Source: Galbibacter sp048266365 (lineage in GTDB: Bacteria > Bacteroidota > Bacteroidia > Flavobacteriales > Flavobacteriaceae). Taken from it: 64,000 nt of DNA. This document shows, one piece after another, positions 15,408-24,745 of the stretch; position 1 is the stretch's first letter; each line of letters starts with the position of its first letter. Under the pieces are notes generated by a model. The model ran no database searches and was not told the origin of the DNA. It saw only the letters and a list, made by a program, of their open reading frames with translations. The DNA lies in assembly GCF_048266365.1 (NCBI RefSeq), contig NZ_JBLWZP010000002.1, positions 62,001 through 126,000 on the forward strand. Reading direction: 5' to 3'. A program made the translations under genes and the position numbers.

Positions 15408-18014
15408 ATGAACTTAAACAACTTTACAATAAAATCACAGGAAACGATACAGCAATCGCAACAAATTGCGCAGGCTTATGGGCACCAGATTATAGAAAAC
15501 GAACATATTTTCAAGGCTCTTTTTGATGTCGATGAAAATGTACTGCCTTTTCTACTTAAAAAGCTGAATGTAAATGTGGATTTACTAAAACAAATTCTCG
15601 AGAGCACCTTAAAGAGCTATCCAAAGGTAGAAGGTGGAGACCTGCAACTTTCTAGAGAAGCTGGCTCTACCCTAACCCAAGCGGGAAATATAGCTAAGAA
15701 GATGAAGGATGAATTTGTTTCTGTAGAACATCTTATTCTTGCCATCTTTAAATCCAAAAGTAAAATCTCTCAAATCTTAAAAGATCAAGGGGTTACTGAA
15801 AGGGATTTAGAGGCCAGCATCACAGACCTTAGAAAGGGCGAAAGAGTAACCTCGGCTAGTGCTGAGGAAACGTATAACGCACTAAATAAATACGCCAACA
15901 ACCTTAATCAGTTGGCCAATGATGGAAAATTAGACCCTATCATTGGGCGTGATGAGGAAATTAGGCGAGTATTACAAATACTATCACGTAGAACTAAGAA
16001 TAACCCTATGCTCGTGGGCGAACCAGGAGTAGGTAAAACGGCCATAGCGGAAGGGCTTGCACATCGTATAATTCAGGGAGATGTTCCTGAAAACTTACAG
16101 AACAAGCAAATATTCTCTTTAGACATGGGAGCTCTAATTGCGGGTGCCAAATATAAGGGAGAGTTTGAAGAACGTCTTAAATCTGTAATTAAGGAAGTTA
16201 CCACCTCTGATGGTGATATCGTCCTGTTTATAGATGAAATACACACCTTAGTTGGTGCTGGTGGCGGTCAGGGTGCTATGGATGCGGCCAATATCCTAAA
16301 ACCGGCTCTGGCACGTGGAGAACTCAGAGCTATAGGAGCGACAACTTTGGATGAATATCAAAAGTATTTTGAACAAGACAAGGCTCTCGAGCGACGATTC
16401 CAGAAGGTTTTTGTGGATGAGCCGGATACTGAGAGTGCAATTTCTATTTTAAGAGGAATCAAGGAAAAGTATGAGACACACCACAAGGTACGCATTAAAG
16501 ATGAGGCCATCATTGCGGCGGTCGAACTTTCTGAGCGCTATATTACAAACCGATTTTTACCGGATAAAGCGATTGACCTAATGGATGAAGCCGCTTCTAA
16601 ACTTCGAATGGAAATCAATTCCAAACCTGAAGAATTGGATGTTTTAGATCGTAAAATTATGCAATTGGAAATTGAAATTGAAGCCATTAAAAGAGAGAAT
16701 GACGAACAGAAGTTAAAAGCGCTTAACGCGGAGCTGGCCAACTTAAAGGATGATAGGAAAGAGGTTTATGCCAAATGGAGAAGCGAGAAGGATGTAGTCG
16801 ATGCTATTCAAACCACTAAGGAAGAACTGGAAAACCTTAAAAAGGAAGCTGAGAGAGCAGAACGAGATGGTGATTACGGAAAGGTGGCTGAAATACGATA
16901 CGGTAAAACACAGCAGGCGCAGGAACGCTTAGATAAACTTCAAGATCAGCTCCTTCAAGAGCAATCTTCAGGAACGAATCTTATCAAAGAAGAGGTGACC
17001 AATGAAGATATTGCTGAGGTGGTTGCGAAATGGACTGGAATTCCAGTGACAAAAATGCTTCAGAGTGAACGGGAGAAACTCTTAAGACTAGAGGATCAAT
17101 TGCACAAAAGAGTTGTTGGTCAACACGAGGCTATAGAATCTGTTTCTGATGCTATTAGAAGAAGTCGATCTGGCCTTCAAGATGCTAATCGCCCTATCGG
17201 CTCTTTCCTTTTCTTAGGAACCACTGGTGTTGGTAAAACAGAATTAGCCAAAGCCTTGGCGGAATACCTTTTCGATGATGAATCAGCGCTTACTCGTATT
17301 GATATGAGTGAATATCAAGAACGCCACGCTGTGAGTCGATTGATAGGTGCGCCTCCAGGGTATGTAGGTTATGATGAAGGAGGGCAATTAACAGAGGCTG
17401 TTCGAAGAAAGCCATACTCTGTAGTCTTGTTGGATGAAATTGAAAAGGCTCATCCAGATACCTTCAATATCCTATTACAGGTATTAGACGAAGGAAGGCT
17501 TACGGATTCAAAAGGACGTTTGGCAGACTTTAAAAATACTATTATAATTATGACTAGTAATATCGGTAGTCAAATTATTCAGGAGAAGTTTGAAGCAACA
17601 ACTGATATCACTAGTGCTACTGAGGCGGCAAGAGTTGAAGTACTCGGACTGCTCAAGCAAAGTGTACGACCGGAATTCATAAATCGTATTGATGATATCG
17701 TCATGTTTACACCCTTGAGTAAGACAGACATTAAAGAAATCGTAGAATTACAATTTAAAGGAATTGCCAGAATGGTTGCCAAGCAAAACATTACCTTGGA
17801 TGCTACACAGGAGGCAATCGACCATCTTTCAAAAACAGGCTTCGATCCTCAATATGGTGCAAGGCCGGTAAAACGAGTAATTCAGAAGGAAGTACTCAAC
17901 AAACTTTCTAAGGAAATACTCAGTGGAAAGATCAGCGCAGAGAGCATTATTTTAATAGATGCCTTTGATGGAGAATTAGTTTTTAGAAACCAGACAGATT
18001 TAATAGAAAATTAA
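15408..18014 (+). CDS. clpB: ATP-dependent disaggregase ClpB
   Basis: An 868-residue Hsp100 chaperone that, with DnaK, extracts proteins from aggregates. The order is the Clp N-domain (double repeat, start MNLNNFTIKSQETIQQ), AAA-1 with Walker A GEPGVGKT near residues 204-211, the long coiled-coil middle domain (about 400-520, beginning after the Arg-rich RRFQKV region), and AAA-2 with GTTGVGKT near 604-611 and GAPPGYVGYDEGG. The middle domain identifies ClpB rather than ClpA or ClpC. ATG 15408 is chosen because the family starts there; the upstream in-frame GTG at 15354 would add 18 unrelated residues. Confidence 0.97.
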   Translation: MNLNNFTIKSQETIQQSQQIAQAYGHQIIENEHIFKALFDVDENVLPFLLKKLNVNVDLLKQILESTLKSYPKVEGGDLQLSREAGSTLTQAGNIAKKMKDEFVSVEHLILAIFKSKSKISQILKDQGVTERDLEASITDLRKGERVTSASAEETYNALNKYANNLNQLANDGKLDPIIGRDEEIRRVLQILSRRTKNNPMLVGEPGVGKTAIAEGLAHRIIQGDVPENLQNKQIFSLDMGALIAGAKYKGEFEERLKSVIKEVTTSDGDIVLFIDEIHTLVGAGGGQGAMDAANILKPALARGELRAIGATTLDEYQKYFEQDKALERRFQKVFVDEPDTESAISILRGIKEKYETHHKVRIKDEAIIAAVELSERYITNRFLPDKAIDLMDEAASKLRMEINSKPEELDVLDRKIMQLEIEIEAIKRENDEQKLKALNAELANLKDDRKEVYAKWRSEKDVVDAIQTTKEELENLKKEAERAERDGDYGKVAEIRYGKTQQAQERLDKLQDQLLQEQSSGTNLIKEEVTNEDIAEVVAKWTGIPVTKMLQSEREKLLRLEDQLHKRVVGQHEAIESVSDAIRRSRSGLQDANRPIGSFLFLGTTGVGKTELAKALAEYLFDDESALTRIDMSEYQERHAVSRLIGAPPGYVGYDEGGQLTEAVRRKPYSVVLLDEIEKAHPDTFNILLQVLDEGRLTDSKGRLADFKNTIIIMTSNIGSQIIQEKFEATTDITSATEAARVEVLGLLKQSVRPEFINRIDDIVMFTPLSKTDIKEIVELQFKGIARMVAKQNITLDATQEAIDHLSKTGFDPQYGARPVKRVIQKEVLNKLSKEILSGKISAESIILIDAFDGELVFRNQTDLIEN

Positions 18015-18152
18015 CAGTAGGTCCGTGTAAGTAAATATAAATTTGTCGACTTATTAAGTGATTGAAAATTAAGAATATAAAACAGAAATTATAAAGGATA
18101 AAGTTAGGTAGTTCGTAAGGATTATTTAGTTTTAAGTTGGTTGGTTAGTTAA

Positions 18153-18187
18153 GGCACCCGTAGCAATTGAGTTACGGGTGTTTTTAA
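18153..18187 (+). terminator. Rho-independent terminator
   Basis: CACCCGTA (18155-18162) pairs with TACGGGTG (18173-18180), followed by five T. It ends the clpB unit about 140 bp after the stop codon. The 250-bp gap behind clpB holds no gene. Confidence 0.8.
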
Positions 18188-18237
18188 TTAAGGACTTATT
18201 TCTTTAGGTTCTAAATCATACCTGTCAGTATTTTATT

Positions 18238-18261
18238 TATATTTGAGGTAGAACACTACCT
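18238..18261 (+). promoter_or_regulatory. -7 element followed directly by a perfect palindrome, probable TetR autoregulatory operator
   Basis: TATATTTG (18238-18245) matches TAnnTTTG. It is followed without a gap by AGGTAG-AACA-CTACCT (18246-18261), a perfect 6-4-6 inverted repeat ending 3 bp before the TetR ATG. A repressor bound here would cover the start point of transcription. TetR regulators commonly bind such sites in front of their own gene. Confidence 0.55.
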
Positions 18262-18264
18262 ATA

Positions 18265-18858
18265 ATGACAACAAAGGCGGAGAATACCACACAGTATATC
18301 ATTCGAACCGTAGCTCCAATATTTAATAAAAAGGGATATGCTGCGACTAGCCTAAACGATATTACCAAGGCTGCAGGCCTTACCAAAGGGGCTATTTACG
18401 GAAACTTTAAAAACAAAGATGAACTGGCTCTAATGGCCTTTGAATACAATACCACTATTGTTCTGAGTCGAATTAAGCAGTACATGGATAAGGGAAAAAC
18501 GCCTTTGCAGCGCTTGCTCAATCTTGTCGAGTTCTATAAAAACTACTACGAATTTACTAATAATTTTGGGGGTTGTCCTATCATAAATACCGCTGTCGAT
18601 TCCAAAAACACTCATCCTGCTCTACTTCAAAAAGCACAAGAAACCATCGCGATCATTGAAGGCTATATCTCCCAACAAATTGAGTACGGTAAACAAATCG
18701 GAGAGATTCGCAAAACCATCCCTGGAGCCAAATACGGAAAACGCTTTTTTAGTCTAATTCAAGGGGCTATTTTCATGAGTCAAACCACAGGTGATAAAAA
18801 TTATACTACTGACTGTCTTAATGTTATCATAGACACCATAAACCAAAGATTTAAATAG
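18265..18858 (+). CDS. TetR/AcrR-family transcriptional regulator
   Basis: A 197-residue one-component repressor. The N-terminal HTH reads GYAATSLNDITKAAGLTKGAIYGNFKNKDEL (residues about 25-55), the standard TetR_N pattern, and the C-terminal ligand domain (FGGCPIINTAVDSKNTHP and following) resembles the YcdC/TetR_C group that senses small organic compounds. A perfect palindrome lies between its -7 element and its ATG, arguing for autoregulation. It overlaps the convergent MFS transporter gene by 8 bp, so the transporter is not cotranscribed with it, although it could still be a target. Confidence 0.9.
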   Translation: MTTKAENTTQYIIRTVAPIFNKKGYAATSLNDITKAAGLTKGAIYGNFKNKDELALMAFEYNTTIVLSRIKQYMDKGKTPLQRLLNLVEFYKNYYEFTNNFGGCPIINTAVDSKNTHPALLQKAQETIAIIEGYISQQIEYGKQIGEIRKTIPGAKYGKRFFSLIQGAIFMSQTTGDKNYTTDCLNVIIDTINQRFK

Positions 18859-20167
18859 ATTCAATCTCTTTTTTCCTTGGGACTCTAAGCAATAAAAACA
18901 TCCCGATAAAAAAGATTAGCGCAATAAGTACAATGGAAGTTCTCATGCTTCCTGTTACTTGAGCAATAAATGCATAAAGAAACATCCCAATGACGATTCC
19001 TATTTTTTCAGCCACGTCATAAAAGCTAAAATATGAAGCTGTATCCTTTGTCTGTGGTAAAAACTTGGAATAAGTTGATCTCGATAAGGCTTGAATTCCT
19101 CCCATCACTAGCCCAACAACAGCTGCAGTTATATAAAATTGATTGGGAGTCACCACAAAGAACGCCACCACACAAACCACAACCCATACAAGGTTAATTC
19201 CAATAAGGGTTTTGATATTACCGAACTTCGAGGATGCTCTCGAGGTAAGTGTAGCTCCTAGCACAGCAAGTAACTGTATGAGCAAGATGCTTATAATAAG
19301 GCCCGTGGTACGTTGGCTATCACTCTCCCATGCGAGTTCTTCCTCAGCGAAATATGAAGCCACGAGCATCACAGTTTGTACGCCCATACTATAAACGAAG
19401 AAGGCCGCTAAGTAACGCTTCAAAGTTTTATTAGTACCCAATGCATTCCAAACCTTTTTGAGCTCTTTAAAACCACTTAAAAGTATTCCTTTGGAGACTT
19501 TACCTTGGTTTCCGTTGCCTTTGGGTAGGTAATAAAAAGAATACTGGCTAAATCCTGCCCACCAGAGCCCAACAAGAACAAAGGAAATTTGGGTTGGCGC
19601 AGTTGCACTCTCGAAGCCAAACCATTCGAATTTCATTATCATGACCAAATTGAGTACTAATAGCAGCACACTTCCAATGTACCCCAAGGAATAGCCTTTA
19701 GCACTAATGCTATCCTGTTGTTCCACAAAGGCTACATCAGGTAGATATGAATTATAAAAAACTAAGCTACCCCAAAAGCCGATCAGTCCTAAAAGGTACA
19801 CGCTAAGGCTTAAGTATATATTTTCAAGGCTAAACCAATATAGTCCAATGCTTGCCAGCGAACCTAGATAACAAAAGAATTTGAGAAACACCTTTTTATT
19901 ACCCACATAATCTGCAACCCCGGAAAGCAATGGGGTTAAAAATGAAACAATTAAAAAAGCAAAGGAGGTTACATAGGTAATCAGCGGTCCCCTGGCAATT
20001 TCGCCGCCAAAAATTTCTATTTTTTCCACACCAGCCTCTCGAAATAGAGCCCCGTAGAATAACGGAAATATTGCAGAGGCAATGGTAAGACTATAAACAG
20101 AATTTGCCCAGTCATAAAATGCCCAGGCGTTGAGTAATTTTTTACTCCCTTTTTCTAATGGTCTCAT
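18851..20167 (-). CDS. MFS transporter, UMF1/Atg22-like
   Basis: A 438-residue inner-membrane transporter with about 12 hydrophobic segments. The start KKLLNAWAFYDWANSVYSLTIASAIFP is the hallmark of the UMF1 (Atg22-related) family, whose fungal members export amino acids from vacuoles; bacterial substrates are unknown. GVADYVGNKKVFL is the cytoplasmic loop between TM2 and TM3. It has its own start just after a terminator for the upstream M48 gene, and its 3' end overlaps the TetR gene. Efflux of the compound sensed by that regulator is possible but unproven. Confidence 0.88.
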   Translation of the reverse strand: MRPLEKGSKKLLNAWAFYDWANSVYSLTIASAIFPLFYGALFREAGVEKIEIFGGEIARGPLITYVTSFAFLIVSFLTPLLSGVADYVGNKKVFLKFFCYLGSLASIGLYWFSLENIYLSLSVYLLGLIGFWGSLVFYNSYLPDVAFVEQQDSISAKGYSLGYIGSVLLLVLNLVMIMKFEWFGFESATAPTQISFVLVGLWWAGFSQYSFYYLPKGNGNQGKVSKGILLSGFKELKKVWNALGTNKTLKRYLAAFFVYSMGVQTVMLVASYFAEEELAWESDSQRTTGLIISILLIQLLAVLGATLTSRASSKFGNIKTLIGINLVWVVVCVVAFFVVTPNQFYITAAVVGLVMGGIQALSRSTYSKFLPQTKDTASYFSFYDVAEKIGIVIGMFLYAFIAQVTGSMRTSIVLIALIFFIGMFLLLRVPRKKEIESI

Positions 20168-20179
20168 GCGATATGAAAT

Positions 20180-20213
20180 AAAAAAAGCAAGAGGTGTGAG
20201 TGCGCCTCCTGCT
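20180..20213 (-). terminator. Terminator of the M48 peptidase gene
   Basis: On the minus strand AGCAGGAGG and CCTCTTGCT (one mismatch) form a stem closed by a T-run (plus-strand A-run 20180-20186). It stands 13 bp before the start codon of the MFS transporter, separating the two units. Confidence 0.7.
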
Positions 20214-20244
20214 CGGTTGGTAATGTTTTTTTTAATTTAAATAC

Positions 20245-21066
20245 TTATTCAAAAGAAGTTACGCCATATTTGGAAGCTTCGGCTTTTGCTGCTGGTGCTA
20301 AGGATCTCAAATTAGCAATTCTACTTTGGTTTGAAGGGTGTGTGCTTAAAATTTCGGAAGGTTGTGATCCTCCAGAGTTGGCGCTCATCCGTTCCCATAA
20401 TCTAGCAGCCTCGGTTGGATCATAACCTGCAATCGCCATAATTCTTAACCCAATGGCATCAGCCTCCGTTTCGTGGTTTCTACTAAAGGGAAGCATTACT
20501 CCTACTTGGGATCCAATCCCATAAGCTTGATTAAATATATTGATAGTTTGTGCGCTACTTCCACTAGCCCCTAAGGCAACATTTCCTGCTAAACCAACAT
20601 ACTGTTGTAAAGCACTTGCACTCATACGTTGGGCTCCATGATTGACTAATGCATGGGCGATTTCATGCCCCATAACCACAGCAACTCCTGCATCATTTTG
20701 ACAGATAGGTAATATCCCTGTATAAAAAACGATTTTACCTCCAGGCATACACCATGCATTGACCGCATCATCGGCTACAAGATTATACTCCCACTTGTAA
20801 TCATCCAAATATCCTTGGTAACCATTGGCATTAAACCAAAGTTCAGCTGCTTTAGTCAAGCGCTTACCTACCCTTTGAATGGTTGCTGCCGCTTCAGTTC
20901 CTTTAATAACCTCATGGGTATTCAAAAACTTGTCATACTCAGCAAAGGCCGTTGGGAATATCTCTGCATTGGAGTGAAAATTAAGCGTTTGTTTACCCGT
21001 AAATGGATTTGTCGAACAAGACAAAACCAATACCGCAAAAACTGCTATAGTTAGATACTTTTTCAT
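20245..21066 (-). CDS. M48-family metalloprotease, lipoprotein
   Basis: A 273-residue zinc protease of the BepA/LoiP type, involved in quality control of outer-membrane proteins. The signal peptide ends in LVLSC with lipidated C17, followed by STNPFTGKQTL, a conserved start of this subgroup. The zinc site is HEIAH at 134-138 with the third ligand E199 in NHETEADAIG. The region NAWCMPGGKIVFYTG is also typical. No TPR domain follows, so it is the short LoiP-like form. It is monocistronic, with a terminator close behind. The true substrates are unknown. Confidence 0.92.
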   Translation of the reverse strand: MKKYLTIAVFAVLVLSCSTNPFTGKQTLNFHSNAEIFPTAFAEYDKFLNTHEVIKGTEAAATIQRVGKRLTKAAELWFNANGYQGYLDDYKWEYNLVADDAVNAWCMPGGKIVFYTGILPICQNDAGVAVVMGHEIAHALVNHGAQRMSASALQQYVGLAGNVALGASGSSAQTINIFNQAYGIGSQVGVMLPFSRNHETEADAIGLRIMAIAGYDPTEAARLWERMSANSGGSQPSEILSTHPSNQSRIANLRSLAPAAKAEASKYGVTSFE

Positions 21067-21427
21067 GTGAGTTATATTATTATGGATAAGTTTAATAATT
21101 TATTTAACAAATCGAATTTACGGAAAAAATTACAATCTTTTGATCATAAAATTAGAATCCCTGCGTTAATACATACGATGAAATTTGTCTTCTCAGATTT
21201 CACGCCACTGCAATACGCAAAGGTTTTCAAAGCCTAACTATTTCTTTGTACTTCGTTTTTAGAAGCTTATCCTTAACAGCAACTTAATGTAGAGACAAAA
21301 AATATAATTTTAAATCTGACAATGGAAAAAATTATCCGTTACTTTGATAAAATTGTTTTCTTTACTTTGAGAAAGGCAATTAATCCAACTTCTCCTCCAA
21401 CACCTTGCTTAGTAAAAAATTATAAAG
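21067..21427. other. 361-bp intergenic region between divergent M48 and hydrolase genes
   Basis: An AT-rich spacer holding both upstream regions. No perfect promoter or stable hairpin is visible. A short plus-strand frame (ATG 21322 to TAA 21444, 40 codons, start MEKIIRYFDKIVFF) overlaps the hydrolase start by 17 bp. It may be a translated leader or chance. Confidence 0.4.
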
Positions 21428-22309
21428 ATGTCCAAGCGTACTAACGAAAATTACCGTCAGAATCTTAAAATTCCAAAATCTATATTAATAACTGCCAAAG
21501 CACTACAATTCGTATCGCCTAAACAGGCAGAAAAATTTGCTGCTAAATTGTTTCAGACTCCCGTCATTTACCCTACTCCTAAACGAGAAGAACATATGGA
21601 GCGAGAGGCTATAAAATCTATCTTAGAAATCCCTGAAATCCATAAAAAAATCCAAACTTTCCGTTATGGTGATGGGGAGAAGAAGGCACTTTTGGTTCAT
21701 GGCTGGTGTGGTAGAGGCACCCAACTTGTCAAAATTGCTGATGCTCTGGTACAGCAAGGTTATACGACATACAGTTTTGACGGCCCGGCTCATGGTAAGT
21801 CTAGCGGAAAAACAACCAATATGCTCGAATTTGTAAAATGTATTCTAGAAATGGAACGAGCTTACGGCCCATTTGAAGCTGCTATCGGACATTCCTTAGG
21901 CAGTATGGCGCTTTTGTATAGCGTTAAAGAAGGGCTTAATCTCGAGCGGATGGCGCTGATTGGAAGTGGGAATAAAATTGAAGAAATTATATATGACTTT
22001 ACGGACAAATTAGGACTCGATAGAGCGATTGGAGTTAATCTCAAGAAATCGTTAGATCAAAGATTCCAAATCGACATCAATACTTTTTCAGCCAGTGCCA
22101 GCGCCGAACATGTTCACATACCGGTTCTCTTAATACACGATGAGCAGGATATGGATTCGCCAGTTGATGCTTCCAGAAAAATAAACCAAATTCTCAAAGA
22201 GTCTAAGCTCATCTTAACTCAAGGCCTTGGGCACAGAAAAATATTGGGAGATCCTGAAGTTATCCAACAATTACTTGAATTTTTACATGCCACAACAAAT
22301 AAAAAGTAG
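21428..22309 (+). CDS. Alpha/beta-hydrolase
   Basis: A 293-residue hydrolase. After an N-terminal extension of about 80 residues rich in Lys and Arg comes the canonical fold: ALLVHGWCGRGTQL (oxyanion strand), YSFDGPAHGKSSG, the nucleophile elbow GHSLG with S156, LLIHDEQDMDSPVD with the probable acid, and GLGHRKILGD with the catalytic His. There is no signal peptide. The substrate is not predictable; many such proteins are carboxylesterases or thioesterases. It is monocistronic. Confidence 0.85.
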   Translation: MSKRTNENYRQNLKIPKSILITAKALQFVSPKQAEKFAAKLFQTPVIYPTPKREEHMEREAIKSILEIPEIHKKIQTFRYGDGEKKALLVHGWCGRGTQLVKIADALVQQGYTTYSFDGPAHGKSSGKTTNMLEFVKCILEMERAYGPFEAAIGHSLGSMALLYSVKEGLNLERMALIGSGNKIEEIIYDFTDKLGLDRAIGVNLKKSLDQRFQIDINTFSASASAEHVHIPVLLIHDEQDMDSPVDASRKINQILKESKLILTQGLGHRKILGDPEVIQQLLEFLHATTNKK

Positions 22310-22394
22310 CTTTACATTAAGTTTTCTAAAATAAATTGGCATAACATTTGTTTTATAATTATTAAAATTAAAAAATCTTTAAAACTCAATAATC

Positions 22395-22889
22395 ATGAAA
22401 AAATTAATCACTTTAGCATTCGTAACTCTTTTTGTATTCACCGCCTGTGAAGGACCTGAAGGACCTCCTGGTGAACCAGGAACAAATATCGTTGGTGAAA
22501 CATTTGAATACACAAACGTTAATTTCACCGATGCAAATGGCTACACATTTACGGCAAGTTTTAATCCACCACTAATAAATGGTGATGCAATGCTTGTTTA
22601 CAGACTTCAAGCCGTTGATGGCGGAGCAGATGTATGGGAACAAGTACCTACCGCGCTTTATTATACTGATGCTGGTACTGATTTACAATACTGGTTTAAT
22701 TACACACTTAGTAATGTCCAAATTGGAGTAGAAAGCAATGACTATCCAGGTTTCGGTGCAGATTTTTTAAGCAATCAAGTATTTAGAGCCGTAATTGTGC
22801 CGGCAGATCTTATGAATTCTGTAGATACCAAAAACATTGATGCTGTGATGGAGGCTGCAAATATTAAAACCGTACAAAGAGTTCAATAA
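22395..22889 (+). CDS. Small lipoprotein with a short collagen-like segment
   Basis: A 164-residue lipoprotein. The signal peptide ends FTAC with lipidated C18, directly followed by EGPEGPPGEPGTN, about four Gly-X-Y triplets. In Bacteroidota lipoproteins such Gly/Pro linkers often follow the lipid anchor. The rest (about 35-164) is a beta-rich domain with aromatic/polar alternation (YTFTASFNPPL, MLVYRLQAV, LQYWFNYTL) and no cysteines. It is probably surface- or periplasm-facing on the outer membrane. I do not know its function. It is monocistronic and ends at a strong terminator. Confidence 0.8.
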   Translation: MKKLITLAFVTLFVFTACEGPEGPPGEPGTNIVGETFEYTNVNFTDANGYTFTASFNPPLINGDAMLVYRLQAVDGGADVWEQVPTALYYTDAGTDLQYWFNYTLSNVQIGVESNDYPGFGADFLSNQVFRAVIVPADLMNSVDTKNIDAVMEAANIKTVQRVQ

Positions 22890-22919
22890 TATAGTCGTAA
22901 ACTACTATAAGAATACGGA

Positions 22920-22952
22920 AAAATCCCTGAATAAAAATCAGGGATTTTTTTT
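22920..22952. terminator. Bidirectional terminator
   Basis: ATCCCTGA (22923-22930) and TCAGGGAT (22938-22945) form a perfect stem with a 7-base loop, flanked by A-run and T-run. It serves the lipoprotein gene and the convergent gene ending at 23004. Confidence 0.85.
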
Positions 22953-23003
22953 ATCCCAGCCGTAAATAAGTGTTGCAGAAAAATCTTGAGTTTTGCCTGG
23001 ATT

Positions 23004-24521
23004 TTACTGTTCTAAACTTTTGAATTCAGTTATAGCCTGGTTTGGCGCTAAAATATTATAGCCCTCCCAAAAAGCAGGATCATACTTGGGTAGATATGCC
23101 GGCTCTATATTATTCTTTCCATCTATTTGGCCAAAGGACTCTTGTGTTAATGGACTGCTTTCAAAAACTACAAGTGTCTTTTTTTGGCTGTTTTGTATTT
23201 TAAAATCTACACCTAAACGAACTTGGTTTTGTTTTCTCCTACCCTTGACGTGCTTGTTTTTTTCGATGATTTTTAATGGTCTCTCAATTCCAAACACAAT
23301 GCTGTTGTTCTCTTCTTGGAATTTTATACTATAGGTACCATTAGTGTTTCTTTTATATAAATAAGTTCCTTCCCTAAGGTTATGCCTGTAGGATATTCCA
23401 AAAAGACGAATCTTTCGCAAAGGTTCGACATTGTGATAATCAATGCGCATAATCCCAAAATCTTCAGTATTGATATACAGGATTCCGCTGTAATCCCCCC
23501 TTTTGGGCTCAAAAGTGACTTTATAGACCAAGGCGTTATCCAAATTGGTCAAACCTTCTAAACTATACTTATACTTGTTTTGCCTATGGATGACATCTAA
23601 ATCAGATTCGGGATCCAAAAAATTAGAATTCAAAAAATCAGTAATACCACTGCGGAGTGAGCTATTGAAGTGTTCCTTGGATTTTTTTTGCTTTTCCAAA
23701 GAATCCTTAGCCGAGACCAATGAATCTACTTTATGATCGAAAAAACTGGAATCAATCTCCTCCGTTTTGGCACCTATAAGCCCCGACTTGATTACAAAAT
23801 ACGAATTTCGCTTTATGTGTTTACGAAGAAGTGATTGCAATTTATCTTCCATTTTATCACTGGAAAACTCATTGTTTTTATCGTATAATTGGCAAGCTTT
23901 GATAGGATCCATTTTTAACTCCTCTACCCCTGTAACTGTACTTTTTAGGTAAAGGTCAGCAAGTAATTCCCTATGGTAAGGAAATGAGTTAGGAATCTCC
24001 TCGATAATTTTATCGGCAAAATGTTGATCAAACTCCTCAATGGTGCTCTGCTTCACATCAACCTTAGAATTATTTAATTTATTAATATCGGAATCTCTGT
24101 AGAATACTCTTTGGCTTGTATAATTTGCCTGGTAATTTTCTTGAAGACTATCCAACACTTTCTCCATGATCTGTTCTGCAGTATAACTGTTGTTCAATAG
24201 AACTACCTCACTGAGTATGATATCTTGAGGTTGAAGTTTAATGATACTATCTGTAAAATTTGATACAGCGATTACTTTTTCTTCATAACCTAGAGATCGA
24301 ATATATATCGAATCCTGCTCTGAGGTTTCACCATTGATATGAAAGTCAAACTTCCCTTGCTCAGAGCTAATCATCCAAGATTCTTGATTCAGACTTATGG
24401 TAGCAAATGGTATGGGTTCTTTGGAAGTTTGATCAACCAAGGTTGCTTTAATGGTTTGGGAAAATGTACTATGGGTTACTAAACTGATAATCAGCAATGA
24501 AAATAAGGTGAATCGATTCAT
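23004..24521 (-). CDS. Exported protein with N-terminal carboxypeptidase-regulatory-like domain
   Basis: A 505-residue secreted or envelope protein. The signal peptide covers about residues 1-21 (ends STFSQ), then a CarboxypepD_reg-like beta-sandwich (IKATLVDQTSKEPIPFATISL ... IYIRSLGYEE) of the kind found at the N-terminus of TonB-dependent receptors. The remainder (SYTAEQIMEKVLDSL onward) resembles the large Bacteroidota family related to DUF5686, with predicted beta strands but no TonB plug. Such proteins are thought to act in outer-membrane processes; the exact role is unknown. It is monocistronic. Confidence 0.8.
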   Translation of the reverse strand: MNRFTLFSLLIISLVTHSTFSQTIKATLVDQTSKEPIPFATISLNQESWMISSEQGKFDFHINGETSEQDSIYIRSLGYEEKVIAVSNFTDSIIKLQPQDIILSEVVLLNNSYTAEQIMEKVLDSLQENYQANYTSQRVFYRDSDINKLNNSKVDVKQSTIEEFDQHFADKIIEEIPNSFPYHRELLADLYLKSTVTGVEELKMDPIKACQLYDKNNEFSSDKMEDKLQSLLRKHIKRNSYFVIKSGLIGAKTEEIDSSFFDHKVDSLVSAKDSLEKQKKSKEHFNSSLRSGITDFLNSNFLDPESDLDVIHRQNKYKYSLEGLTNLDNALVYKVTFEPKRGDYSGILYINTEDFGIMRIDYHNVEPLRKIRLFGISYRHNLREGTYLYKRNTNGTYSIKFQEENNSIVFGIERPLKIIEKNKHVKGRRKQNQVRLGVDFKIQNSQKKTLVVFESSPLTQESFGQIDGKNNIEPAYLPKYDPAFWEGYNILAPNQAITEFKSLEQ

Positions 24522-24745
24522 AGATTGGCGTGTGGTATTGTTTTCATGGGGAAATTAAGTAATTCTGCTCCCAAGAAAATACAGTTTATAGAGAATTTAA
24601 CATACGGCTTAAAAATTATACCCACAGTTTTCCACTATTGTTTTGAATTAGAATCAGGCAAAAAGCCATTAAAAATTTACCCTTTAAAAACTTATTGCTT
24701 AACTTCGTATTCGCAAAATTTTAGCTCATTAAAAAATCATACGAA

